The position numbers and the translations under genes are program-made. From Alnus glutinosa (taxonomy: Eukaryota > Streptophyta > Magnoliopsida > Fagales > Betulaceae), in the NCBI RefSeq assembly GCF_958979055.1, contig NC_084887.1, positions 33,830,620 to 33,894,619 on the forward strand: a stretch of DNA of 64,000 nt. The letters run 5' to 3'. Below, one piece after another: positions 9,025 through 20,838 of the stretch. The first letter of the stretch is position 1, and each line of letters starts with the position of its first letter. The notes under the pieces were generated by a model, which was given only the letters and a program-made list of their open reading frames with translations, was not told the DNA's origin and searched no databases.

Positions 9025-12000
9025 TCATCGTTTCCGGCCAGAAACAGTCTTCTTCACGGCTCCCACCGAGACTAAAAACTGATCAAGGGATGATAAGGTC
9101 TTCATGTCATCTGGAGGGAAGTAACTGGCAGCCTTTCCCATAAGTGATGTAAAGAGAAGGGAGAGTGAAGGCCAAGTGCCGTATCGCTCACCCAACTGGT
9201 CATCAAGAAATGCAAATGCCGCTAAGAAATCAGATCTGCCTGCATTTACTGGAGCAGCAAAATGAGCAGGAATTATCCTCTTGAACCTCCAGTCCTGTGC
9301 AATACTGTCAATCCAATCCCTGACCTGAATTTTTAAGAAGCACATATGATTATCATACTTCTTTTGTTTCAATGAAAAAGATAGTTATACTTTAAAATCA
9401 CTGTTAAAAACTTGGTCACAATACTCAATTTAGTTCCACTACTATAATTTATCGCGTCCTCATGAAAAACATTCAAGGGAAGTTCAAAATACCAAATAAT
9501 GAGACAGAAAGGAAAGTGCAGTAAGATTAGATCTTATACTAACTTAATGTATTTACAATCTTTCGAAGATCCTTTGTTTGTCCTTCATTTATTGCGTCAT
9601 ACTTAGTTGTATGTCGATATGGAAAATCTGAACAATTTAATTTAAAAGCAATGACGAAGGTTGTTAAATCACCACATATCCTAGAAGTTTAAGCCGATAG
9701 GAAATGATAAATTAAATTGATGAAGACAAGGTTCGAACTTATGACTTTTGACTTTGATACCATGTTAAATCACCATCTATCCCAAAAGTGTAAGTGATTT
9801 AACAAAGATTTCAAGAAATCCATCGTGAAGATATTCTAAAAAAATCTAGAGGATCCTGATCCAACTTCAGATGCCCTCTTGTATATACGTCTTTTGGTTT
9901 GTTCAGTTACCATTAAGTCACAGTATACAACATCTAAGCACATGTGGTAGTTCAATGGTTTTATATTGAATGCAAAGGTTCAAATCATCATCTAAACCAC
10001 CGTTCTCTGCTTAAATTTGGTATCTATGATAACCATACTAACCACTCTTTGTCCAAGAGAGGGACCAAACCTATATGAAGGAGCACACAGGAGAGGGACC
10101 AAACCTATATGAAAGAGCACCCAGGTGGAGGGTGCCCAGGGACCAAAAAAAAAAAATCAGACCAGTTTATCTACCTTTTCAGGAACTTTGCTGAAGACCA
10201 ATGTCTTTACAATGGGTGAAACAATCAGCTTTTGAGACATTTGAGCAAAGCTAGCCTTAGGCTCCAACAGATTTGATGGACCAAGAAACAAGATTTGCAG
10301 AACCATTCTTTCCCACCCTGCACCAAAAATCAATTCTATCTTAATCCTTTGTGATAGGTACATACACTTAAGTTGCTTTGGCATTTTTTTCTCAATTTCA
10401 CTTACTAACCCTTTTGACGGTTCTTGTTGTTGTCAACGACTGGTTCCTCAGGAACTTCCTTTCCTTTACTAAGAATTTTGACAGCCAAACCATTCTTTGC
10501 TGATGCTAACAAGGATTCTTTGCTTATGCACTCTGGTGGCTGCCTTGGTACAAAAATTACGGCATCTGTTACAAGTAGTGTTCTTGAACGCTTATGATAG
10601 AATGCTACCTCCACATATGGCCCAATTCCTGAAATACTTCACAAGCAAATCAATTTAGCAGTACTTGAGATTCATGAAGACAAGTCTACGGTAGTTGATG
10701 CATCAGTTACATTACCAACTTCTGGTGAGCTTAGAATTTTATGTTCAATCTCATCGGCCCATGGGGTTGACAAGCCCTCATCTTTCAAGATTTTAGCACG
10801 AAAAATCCCGAAAAACTCAAGTGGCAAATTCAAGGGCCAACTCCATTGCCTTGGGGCCACCCATGTCTGAGCCCGGGGGAACTTTCTAGAAAATGGTCCA
10901 ACAAATATTTTATGCTCATAAGCAAAAGTAGGCAGAACAATGTATTCTACTGGAGCTCCTAACTCCTTCACAAGCTGGCAAGAGATGAAGAGATCATTGA
11001 AGACACTGTCAGTCGATAGAAGTGCAAGAATATGCAGAATTTTCAGAAGTCAAGGACAAAAATAACTCAGATTGAAAAAAGATAAAAAGGACTACAATAA
11101 CATACTGAGCAAAGCAAGGAAGAAGAACTTGCATTTGTCGTACATATAGATGATTCACTTTTCCCAGACCAGTTGATATTTCTTTACAGACTATTTAGAG
11201 TGGATATTGCCTAAGGGGCTGGTTTTATTGCATTTTGGAAGTCCTTTCCTTCATTTTGAGAGTAGAGAAGATACCATTATAATTCTGGAGGAAAATAAGG
11301 AGACACTTTTGAAATCTTTTGTAAGTGATGCCCATATAAGCATTTAAGATCTTGCTATGTCGCTTTTAATGCAGGATATGTGACCACATTTGATCTTCTT
11401 CCACTCTATCTATACTGTATTGAAAGCAACTCCAACTTCACAAAGCCTTATGTCATATATTTGGGCATGCTACATAACTCTGTTGCCATTTATCAAGGTG
11501 GAGTTCTTAGGCAGCCATAAAAGATTGACCTGTACCATCCAATATGGGAATGATTTGACAATAAATGATCCCTTTTAAGTGTTGAAATTTATTCAACAAA
11601 AAATGCAGTAATCAAACCAAACAATAAATCCAAAAGGGGGTGGTTTTTTTAAACCCATAGATGCAATAATAAGCATGTGTCAAAGAAATTAAAAAAATAA
11701 AAAATTATTCAAGAGATACGAATTACAAGTAGCCAAAATTTGCATGGAAAGGAAATAATATAGACATGCATGTGCTTTTCAGATGCCACGAATACTGTCC
11801 TAAAAGTATTCATATTATACATTGACAAAATTGAAGAATAAGATAAGAACCTGAATACACTCCTCGGTTGGAGCAATCGGGGCATGGACCCATAATCCTC
11901 CAGATTTGAGTTTAATGACTGTCATTCGAATGTTTGTTGAGACACTGCTAAAGCCTAATGCTTGCTCCTGTTCGAATAGCCATATGCAGCCCTTCACAGC

Positions 12001-13284
12001 CTAAGAAGGATATTGATATAAGTGAGAGGTTAGTTAGTGTATGAACAACCAAAACTTCTGACTACATTTTACATCATCATATAACTACTTTATATTCAAT
12101 TCAAGATTTATTGTGCACTTCGAAACTGGACTGTTCTCTACGCTTAGTGAAATATCAACCTAGTATTTGAAAATTCAAGCATAGGAGTAGAAAGAAAGCA
12201 AGCTTTCTTTTAGGTATATTTATTCCTTTTTTTTCTTGTTCATTTCCCCGGTACGACTTGATTTCTGATCGAGATTGCAAAGACGTGATTGAATTCTGAC
12301 TCAAAATGCTGAACTTACCAACCTAGAGAAAATTTTATAGTTCTTAGACATACAGAAAAACTAAAGTACACCAAGATCCTAGGCCACCATTAAAGATTCC
12401 TCAAAACAATGAAAAATAAAAAGATATCTACAGATTAAGAGTGAGGCTTTTTTTCTTTTTCTTTTTTGAGGTGAGGTGAGGGGAGGGGTAGATGCAACAC
12501 TTGAGCTCCATAAAGAACAAGGTAAAGACGGGAAGTCAAACATAGCATTATTACTATGGGCTTGCATATTAAGACCATCATTATAGAGTTATAAAAGTAA
12601 TTTCTGCATGTTCAAGATTACAAATTCTCCATAACAAAGCTTGATTCTGTGTTTTAACAGAAAATTAGCACACCATCTGGCGATTGAGCAAGCCTTACAC
12701 GGACAAGTAGTAACCAAGAAAGAGAATAGAAATCACTTTCTCTAACTCAGCAGGCATATGAAGAATAAGTATAATACATAGAGCAACATCAATCACAGGA
12801 ATATGCACAAAGCCATCTTGGTAACAATGATAATTTTTCTCTTTCATAAGAAATCCTATAACAAGCCGTTACAAACAAAATCCTAGGAAATTCTCCATTG
12901 GAAACAAACAAGAGGTAATTCCAAAGAAAAAAAGAAGAAATTAATAAAGCTACCCAAGTGAACATTAAAATTAATAGTCACGTTGAAGGTAAAGAAGCTG
13001 ACCTCGGTCCTAATAGTGCGCCTGTTGAGAAAAGGACCAAGAGGGAAAGGAAACCCAGTGATGTTGAAATAAAACCTGCCACTGCCATTGGTTGTGGGTG
13101 TGGCGGTAGGGCTTGCTGAAGCAACCACTAAACTGATGGAATCTCTTCTCTTGTTTCTGGGTTTCAGCTGTAAGCAAAGACCCTTTAAGGACCCACCGAG
13201 AAAACTGGAATTTGGGTCTCTGAGACAGACCGGGTTCTGCAAGATAGTGGATTTCTGGGAGCAAACAGCAATTGCTGCAACCAT
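9025..13284 (-). CDS. DUF4336-domain protein, probably plastid-targeted
   Basis: Six exons on the minus strand join in frame: 13284-13003, 12000-11851, 10974-10716, 10628-10410, 10317-10175 and 9324-9025 (stop). The product is 450 aa. The first about 55 residues are Ser/Arg-rich with few acids and end VVASAS, which looks like a chloroplast transit peptide. The body carries blocks I associate with DUF4336 (PF14234): GGLWVHAPIAPTEECI, VEYIVLPTFAYEHKIFVGPF, FPRAQTWVAPRQWSWP and FKRIIPAHFAAP. This family is believed to be distantly related to the metallo-beta-lactamase fold, but its reaction is unknown and I assign none. The ATG at 13284 is the first in frame and fits the transit peptide. Introns 1 (about 1 kb) and 5 (about 850 bp, carrying a SINE-like insert) are the longest. 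Confidence 0.88.
9935..10156 (+). mobile_element. tRNA-like SINE in intron 5 of the DUF4336 gene
   Basis: TAGTTCAATGG at 9948-9958 fits the pol III A-box consensus (TRGYNNARNNG) and GTTCAAATC at 9978-9986 fits the B-box (GWTCRANNC). A 12-13 base A-run ends the unit at about 10145-10156. Within it, a 34-bp segment (10057-10090) is repeated in tandem (10091-10124). The left boundary and target duplications were not resolved. The A-run lies about 17 bp from the splice donor of exon 5 (10175), in the opposite orientation to the gene. Confidence 0.55.
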
Positions 13285-15384
13285 TTCTTGAAACCTTGTA
13301 TGTTGTTTACTTCATTACCATAAACTAACTACCAGCTGTTAGAGTTTTTGCATATAGCAGGATCCAAGGTTGCAATTCCTGGTTATGTTTGTGACACGTG
13401 GAGGACCCTGGACCCATGTTGGAATGTCCTACATGGATTTTCAGAGGATTTTGGATTTATTGTGGATGATAGAAAGAGAAAAGAAACGGTCCAAAACAAC
13501 AGAACTTTCTATAACCCCGATTTTCTGCTCAAGATCAAGTGCCTTTTGCAAACGGAAAATGCTTGGCCATAGCTTTTATTATAATTTTTTTTTATAAACT
13601 TACTTAACGGTCTATATTTTATAAAATTAGTGTTACCTGAACTGCTAGGTGATCATTTATATTTTAATGGCTAAAAACATTTTCAATGGCTAATCAAAAC
13701 CTTCTTTTGCTAACTTTTACTAGTCATTTTTCAAAGGTTCTCCATTCAATCATTTATCTATCTTTCTTCTCTATTTTATAAAAAAAATCTTATTAAAATT
13801 TTTTTATTTAAAGGAAAATCAGACCCATGACCCATTTCGCAAATTCAGGCGAAATCAAACAAATCAGAGGCTCTTGCCCATTTCGCAAAAAAAAAAAAAA
13901 AAAGTCAAACCCAGACGAAATGACTTTTCCAAATGAGACGAAATCAAACTAGACGAAATGGCTTTTGCTCTCAAAGCAGAACCCAGACAAAATTACAAAT
14001 CACCCACTTCACTGAAATCGCAAATCACCTTTCTTTTTCTTCTTCTTCGTCGTTTACAAATAGCCTACCACCAACCCAACATCATCTTCTTCATTTACAA
14101 ACCCCAACCCCCAAAGCAATCTTAAGATAGACATGACCCATCACAAAAAAACTTATGTGTACATTACCAAATTGACGCTTTCTTTCCTTTGCGTACGCAA
14201 TATGGTTCAGTCAGCCATTATTCCCCATGAGTTTAGATATAATAGCGAATCTACGGAGAACCCAAATCCACAGTATATAGAAAATTGCTTTCCTGCAAAT
14301 ATTGACTCATTTTTTAGCACCCTAAATTTTTCTATTCTCCAGTAAATTAGTGCGAGAATAAGTAAAAGATAATGAAATAAAAGATGTTAAACATGTAGCT
14401 CTGTGCAGCCACGTGCCGTTAATACAGATATTTATAAAGTGCTAAGATTCTCCGTCTCGGTTCCAATAATTCCCCATATACGAAAAGATCTAAAACCAAT
14501 TAACCAACATCCTGGATCGTAGCCCAAACCTTATAAAGCTGAATGTAAAGATTTACCAAATGGATCCATAATAGAGATATACTGTTCAGGGGACATGCCT
14601 GCCGAAATGCCGCATCTTGCAATGAAGAAGCATTGAATATAGACAGATTATTCAGCCCTGCTCAAGACAAACCAGATATCAACTATAGAACATAAAAACA
14701 TCTTCACTGAACTTTGAATTCTAAGACCCCAAGACAGATTTCCAAAGCAAAAAATCTGCTGGACTAAGTTTCACTGTACAAGAAGATGGGGCCAATCCAG
14801 TAAGCCATCATCCACAAACGCAAGGCCAATCAGGAACTGCAAATAATGCAAAGAACACTGCCAGTGACTACAAACAACTAACAGTTAAGACTAGATGACC
14901 ATATTAAATTGCTTTGATCCCGAATCAACCTTAAGACAAACAACTAGTAATTAATCGCATAACCATAATGTAGAATTTTTCCATACAAACAAGTACTCAG
15001 AGCTTTCATATATAGCCCCCGTACTAATTACATACTGCAGTTGCACTCTTACAGGAGCTCTGAATATCCACAACGCACCATGCCTTTGCCAATTAGAAAT
15101 TCGGATTTGGATGCAACCAACACTTTAAAATTCCAGAACACAATATAACAACCATCACACCAACCGTATTCTATAAGAGCTGAAATGATTCTGAAAATGA
15201 AAGACTTGGATGAATCTGGGATTGAGGGGCTTTGAAGGGAAAGAACTTGGAGCAGCCTTAGAGAGTGAAAAGTCGTCGAATTATCAAGTTGATGATATTT
15301 GCATAGACAAGTGCCATTTGATAGGAGGAAACTTCAACTCAAAGCACTTGCAATTTGCAAACTAAGAAACAAATAGCATGTATC
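13285..15384. other. Spacer between DUF4336 start and RING gene stop
   Basis: This region should contain the promoter of the DUF4336 gene (first several hundred bases, read on the minus strand) and the 3' untranslated part of the RING gene (about 14600-15384). A G-box-like ACACGTGG lies near 13392-13399, about 110 bp upstream of the DUF4336 start codon. An A-run and short GAAAT-type repeats lie near 13820-13990. The open frames at 13348-14345 have no family features. Confidence 0.5.
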
Positions 15385-16191
15385 TCAAGTGATGATTTCT
15401 CTCACAAGCCAATCCAGACTAGGATATGCAAAGTACAGTACGAGAAATGATGGGAGGGCAAACAGAACAGTAACAAGTATGTACAGTGCCAAGATGGCTG
15501 CACTGGCAGGTATTGCATATAAGACAATCAGAAGAAATATAACAACCAATGGGAACTTGGCTGTCAAATGAACAAAGAAAACCAGTGACTTCCGAAGTGA
15601 AGAATGTATCAGCTCCATACTGAGGTGATTATGGCGATGGCCATGGTTATGGTTAGATCCTGATGGCTCTGGATGACGAATATGTTGTCCTCTCCTGAGG
15701 TTACCATGGTTTACTTGGCTTCCCATTGGTAAATTTCCATTTGCTGGCCAGACTGACTGATGATCCCTAGAGAAGGAAGAATTGGACTTTGCTCTTTCAC
15801 CATTCATGCTCTCAACCATCCAGAGTAGGAAGTAGTTCTTTCGAGGAAATTTGAGATTTCCCCTGTAAATCAGACGGAAGGATAAGAGATTGCACCATGG
15901 GCAGGATATAAAGAGCGGAAGCTGAACTGGTAAAGTGGGAAATTTCACAACAGCCCACTGCAGTCCCAGGATGCAATTTTTACAAAGGGTATGGCCACAC
16001 CATAAAACATAAGGTACATTTTCAACAATGTTAAAGGATTCCCAACATATTGGGCACTCTAGACCTTCCTCTCTGCTAGCAGTAGAAGAAGCCTCATCAT
16101 CAGAGCATTCAGAAGCAGCATGGGTTGGGTTTAGAGAATCATTTTTCAGTCCAACACTTCCAGCTATGCAATTGGATGCAAAATTCCACAT
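15385..16191 (-). CDS. RING-HC membrane E3 ubiquitin ligase-like protein
   Basis: A single coding exon gives 268 aa. A C3HC4 RING finger lies at residues 46-100: C46-x2-C49, C65-x-H67, C70-x2-C73 and C97-x2-C100, with an unusually long 23-residue gap before the last pair. A conserved-looking block follows (YRGNLKFPRKNYFLLWMVES), then a polar linker with a His-rich stretch NHNHGHRHNH at about 180-189. Two hydrophobic segments at about 213-232 and 232-255 predict a C-terminal membrane hairpin. Expected role: ubiquitin transfer from E2 at an endomembrane; substrate unknown. The start is the first ATG after the leader acceptor apart from one short uORF. Neighbours give no operon-like information. 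Confidence 0.85.
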   Translation of the reverse strand: MWNFASNCIAGSVGLKNDSLNPTHAASECSDDEASSTASREEGLECPICWESFNIVENVPYVLWCGHTLCKNCILGLQWAVVKFPTLPVQLPLFISCPWCNLLSFRLIYRGNLKFPRKNYFLLWMVESMNGERAKSNSSFSRDHQSVWPANGNLPMGSQVNHGNLRRGQHIRHPEPSGSNHNHGHRHNHLSMELIHSSLRKSLVFFVHLTAKFPLVVIFLLIVLYAIPASAAILALYILVTVLFALPSFLVLYFAYPSLDWLVREIIT

Positions 16192-16243
16192 TCTAATATC
16201 AGATGGAGAATAACCAAAAAACCAACATCATTGGCTAAGTTTC

Positions 16244-16279
16244 TCACAGAAGCCCTGAATTAAGGTTTCCCATTACCAT
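16244..16279 (-). promoter_or_regulatory. Short upstream ORF in the RING gene leader
   Basis: Within the leader exon that starts at the acceptor near 16315, ATG at 16279-16277 opens an 11-codon frame (with a second ATG two codons later) that stops at 16246-16244, 53 bases before the main ATG. It could lower translation of the RING protein. Its use depends on the transcript actually including this exon. Confidence 0.4.
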
Positions 16280-16535
16280 AATGAATGCCGAGAGCACTTT
16301 TCCCCTGAAAGAAAAACACAGAGTAAATTCATCAAGCAAATCACCTTTTCAGCAGCTTATTAGTAAAACATTCATCTGGTGCTTCATATACAACTAACAC
16401 ATACATTGAAATTTGATAGAAATATATATCTATAACGACACAACTCAACCAAGTCTTCATCCTAACTAAATGGCATAGGCAACTAATATATATTAATAAT
16501 ACTTGTTCTCAAAATTGAGATAATTGTTTTTATTA

Positions 16536-17143
16536 GGCTGTGTTTGTTTCTGCTTACAATGTTTTCCAGAAAAAAAATTTTCTATTTTCTGATGTTTGGT
16601 ACGGGCAGAAAATACTGGTCAACAGAAAATAACTTTCGGGTCAATAGTAACTTTGCCACAATAAGGGGGAAAATTGCTTACGCCTCTCAAGAGGTGTAAG
16701 CCATTTAGTGGAGCTTGTCTCCCCTCCCTCTCCTAGCCCCTTCTCCCCAAACTACATCACCACCTACCCATTGAAGAAATCAACTGCCCCCCCTTCACCT
16801 CGCTCGCCATCCCCCCTACCCCGTCCCAACCCCCCTTACGACGATACCCACTCCCACAAAGGAATCCATTCGCCACTTCCCTTTCGCGCCACCCTCATCT
16901 GGCTATCACCCTCCAACGTCTCCCCCTCCCTGTTGGTGTGTGTGTTTTATTGTTTATGGCAATACTTGTCGTTTTCTAGCAATTTTGAGTTTTTGTACCA
17001 ATCAAACAACAAAAAGATTTTCAATATTTTTTTCGGGGTCTAAACCAAACAAATGAAAAATCAGGTATTTGTCCTAAAAATATTTTCGACCGAAAACATT
17101 CTCCCTCACAAATGAGTTTACATACATTAAAACAAATGCAGCC
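16536..17143. mobile_element. TTA-flanked non-autonomous DNA element (608 bp)
   Basis: The element begins GGCTGTGTTTGTTT and its reversed end begins GGCTGCATTTGTTT. TTA occurs immediately outside both ends (16533-16535 and 17144-17146). Subterminal segments around GTTTTC-nGAAAA recur in inverted orientation. The centre is C-rich (16715-16930) and carries a 111-codon open frame of low-complexity Pro/Ser, which I judge non-coding. The TTA duplication and GGnnnGTTTG end suggest the PIF/Harbinger group. It sits in the RING gene leader intron. Confidence 0.75.
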
Positions 17144-18471
17144 TTATAGTCCCAAGAATATAGAAAATCAAATCCAGGCCTGTCATGTTATAACATTGCT
17201 TTATGAAAAAATAAAAATGCAAGCAAAAATGAGCAAAAACGAAGTTAATAACCCAAATGAACACAAACTAGCTCATCCAGACAACAAAGATAAACACCAT
17301 ATATCATGATTGCATCTCCTCAATAATTACATAAGTTTACAGATATGCACAAATATAGTTATAAACTTATTGAACTATAATCACAACACATGGTAAAAAC
17401 TCAGAGCTTTAAGTCCATCAATATATCTCTGCTTTGCTTAGAAAATCTATAGTACGATCAATTAAAAGCAACTCACCTTAATGCACTAGCAAGGATGTAA
17501 ATATTCCTGACAAAGATGTATCTCAGTTAGACACCGACCTATCTCAATGAAAACTCAGTCAATTTCTAATCAAACGAGGTCGTCCTAGTTAAACTCACAG
17601 CTAGGCAACAAAAATAGTTGTTTTATCTGAAAATTCACAAACCCAAGCAACATCCAACAAAACTTTTATTGCATCATAAATTCCCCTCTATTAAAAAGAA
17701 TTTGAACCAGTTATCATTAACCTCATACATTATCATACCTACACAATACACGTGACTGAAAGAATTCCCTAGAAATATTATTTAAAAAAATAAAAAGATG
17801 CCCTTGATTTCACATCAAAACCCAGTTTCCCAATTCAAATAGAACAACAACTAATTCTCAAACTGACACAAATTAACCAAAGCGTCAAGCTTTGAAACAG
17901 TCCTTCCTCACAAGCAGTGAAAAAACACTTCCGGGTCCGCTTTGACGAATACCCATTTCAACATCAAACCCAATCCCTAATGAGTCTCTCTAAACTACCC
18001 TTTCCTGCCAAAATCCATACAGAAAAACGGAAGAAAGAATCACAGAAAATCGAAGCTATAAACCTAGCCCTAAAAGTCCAGGTCGAAAATGGAGCGTAAA
18101 ACGAAAGTCGCAACCGATCCGTACAATATGGATCACAATTAGAAATAGTAATTGGCCCCAAAAGCTTAAAGAATAAAGGGGTTAAGAGAATGGAGAGGCG
18201 ATCTTACCGATTTGGTTGGAAGAACGGGATTTCAGAACCAAAACCCTCAAATCTCTCTCTCTCTAAACTCTGAGCTCTGAGCTCTGACTCTGGGCTGTTG
18301 CCGAGAGCTCAAAGCTCTGAGGAAAACCCCTTTCCTTTGGGAGTGAGATTTGGGGTTTGGTTTTGGATTTCCTTATCGCCGCAACAAAGTTGATCGTCGT
18401 GGAGCTCTCGGCTCTTATATTGTCTGTGTTCACCAAGTGGCATGGCGTGCTCCGGGTTTATGTCACTTGAT

Positions 18472-18515
18472 AACGACGTCGTTGTCTGTTGGAAACTAGC
18501 CAAACGGCGCCGTTT
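18472..18515. promoter_or_regulatory. Paired perfect palindromes upstream of the RING gene
   Basis: AACGACGTCGTT (18472-18483) and AAACGGCGCCGTTT (18502-18515) are perfect palindromes whose centres are 31 bp apart, about three helical turns. They lie about 60-100 bp upstream of the putative TATA box at 18415-18420. The first contains an ACGT core of the bZIP C-box type. Binding factors are not known from the sequence. Confidence 0.5.
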
Positions 18516-20756
18516 TTGCTTTCGCCACACCGTCTCGGGCTCCTAAAATATGGCGTAATTATTTAATCTAATTATATGTGATGAAAATGGAAAAGAAATG
18601 AGGTTTCGCCACCTGTTATAATTTTTATTATTATTTAATAATATTTATATTTCAATAGTAAAAAATTTGTCGCCTTGTTAAGCTCAGAGATACGTATCTT
18701 AATAATAGTTTTAAAATTTCTTTCTTCTTGTTCTAGTTTTGGTCCTGCAAATATCAAACGATTTTTTTTATTGACAATTTTTTTTCCTTTAATTTAGTTT
18801 TATTAAATTGATATTTGTTCTTAAAATACATGATTTTGGCATGAATTTTTAATATTACATGTGAAAAATGCATGTTCGATTAAACCTATTAAAAAACTTA
18901 CGTGAGAGTCACGGCTCTATTTGTTAAACTTTTTGTTTTATGTCTTGGTTTTTAAAAATAAAAAATAAAAAAATAAAACATTAACAAATTATCAAAAATA
19001 CAAAACACAAAACATTTCTTAAAACACAAAATTAGTCTTTACCTTTCTGTCACGTTATAATACTTTTTCAAATAATAAACAAAAAAATGCCCTTAAAAGT
19101 TAAAACGCATTAACAAACACAGTTATATGCCCTAACGACAAATGCTAATTTAATACACTAAATTACGGAAAATAATGATGGTTATAAATTATCATAGACC
19201 AAACCCAAAAACATGAGATACATCATACCACCCTAGTTTGTAACTTCATAGGGCAATTTTGTGTCTTAGATGTGTCGCATTAAATATATGCCACCCTTAG
19301 AGTATTCACAATATATTCTATTTGATTTTCTCGAAATTTAATTAACAAAATTATCATTATCTTTCCCTATATTATTAAGATATTATTTTTTCACAAAATG
19401 CAACTTATTTACTCGTACCTTCACTTTTTTTACAAAATTACTATACAATCTCCGATGAAAGGCACAAAGAGGAGAGAGTAAAGATAAATATTTTGTGTTA
19501 AAATAATTTATAAAGAAGCTAAAGTGCTGACTGTAGCTAGAAAGCAATTGGGAATTGGGCTAAAGAAGGCTGAAGCTGTGTAAGAAAGCCCATTAACAAC
19601 AACCTTGGATATTTTCTTGATGTTAAGGCCCCATTAATGTATAATTTTCAGTTCTAAATGAGGTCCAGAAATGGGCATTTGGGCTTATAACAAGCCCACA
19701 AATGCCTAATAATTAATATTTATCATATATTAGTTATTACTGTTAAGAAAAAGTCATAACATGAAAAAAAAATAATAATAATAAATGTAATAACAAAAGG
19801 ATAGAAATTTCTTACAATTTAGATTATTGAAAATTTCATACAACCCACATATAAAATTGACATATGTCCCTTAGCATGTGAGAAACACGTATTGTTTTAA
19901 TAGCATATGCTTCTCACATGCTTTTTTTAATAGCATTAATATAAAAATATTTTGTAAGAAATTACAGTCCATGACAAAATAGGACGTAATCATGAACATA
20001 AAATTTGCCCCATTGCCAAGAACTTCCACCAGTACCAAAATAATTGTCCTCGAGTAGCTCCTTTTGTCTTCAACTTCAAAGCTTTCCAGCTGCTGGTAGG
20101 GCTAACATGGACAGCCTAACATGTTTATGGGCGGGGATGGTGTCCAGAAGAATCCTGGTGTGACACCTCAGTGGAAGAGGAATATTATAGAGGGACACTA
20201 AAGTCGATCAATAATTGATGTTTATGCATGTATGTGTCTTAATACATGGTCATGACGTTAACATCGGATCGGATTTAGATCGTGTCGAAATATGAATATT
20301 CTTATATTCATTAATTTCATGTTTAATTCATTTTTACGGGCCACGTCAGAAATTAAACCAACACTAGAATTTCATTTATTTCATTATAAAAAGTTGTTTT
20401 TACAATATATTCATTGGTCTTTTTTATAACAGCAACCTAGAGCTCCTGAAGATGAAAACTAGAACCAAAAAAATAATTAAATCATCTAAGAAGGAAAAAA
20501 CTACAAAATCTCAAATCTTAAAGGCAACAAAATGAATTAAAGACGAAAAATTCAATTAAACAATTGTCAATCAAATATGGATGACAATTGGCTAGGATCA
20601 TGATTCTATGTCAAAATCCTTTATTTGTACGTATGTTGTTTAAGTCTCGGCAATTGCTTTAAAAACTTATGGTCGCACTATGTTTGAACGGGATTCCTAA
20701 TTAAAAATTGGTTGGGTCTTGAAATTGAAAAAAAAATCTTTCTTTTTATACTTTTT

Positions 20757-20838
20757 GGCCCCGTTTGAAAACCCCCTTACTCTCCCCTGAAGTGAAAGGA
20801 ATGGGAGGGGAGGGGGAAGTGGTTTTCAAATAGAGCCC
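20757..20838. mobile_element. Tiny inverted-end element (about 82 bp)
   Basis: The left end GGCCCCGTTTGAAAACC mirrors the reversed right end GGGCTCTATTTGAAAACC, around a G-rich core. The ends resemble those of the Tourist-like elements in this window. No clear target duplication was found, so this is a possible MITE remnant only. Confidence 0.45.

Larger units (their letters stand above)
16192..18400 (-). other. Leader exons and about 1.9-kb leader intron of the RING gene
   Basis: A clear acceptor (TTTCTTTCAG, exon from 16314 down) and a clear donor (AAATCG then GTAAGAT, exon end at 18208) delimit an intron of about 1.9 kb in the 5' untranslated region. The first exon would run from about 18385 to 18208. 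An ATATAA at 18415-18420 (minus strand) is suitably placed as a TATA box. The intron contains a 608-bp mobile element. Confidence 0.6.

Noticed and set aside
9640..9830. GATACCATGTTAAATC phrase resembling a reversed initiator-tRNA primer binding site, with a nearby TTCGAAC
   Set aside because: No LTR, polypurine tract or internal coding region nearby. The phrase is a common plant repeat fragment, so an LTR element cannot be claimed.
16708..17043. 111-codon Pro/Ser-rich open frame
   Set aside because: It lies inside a TTA-flanked mobile element, is driven by C-rich low complexity and has no recognisable domain.
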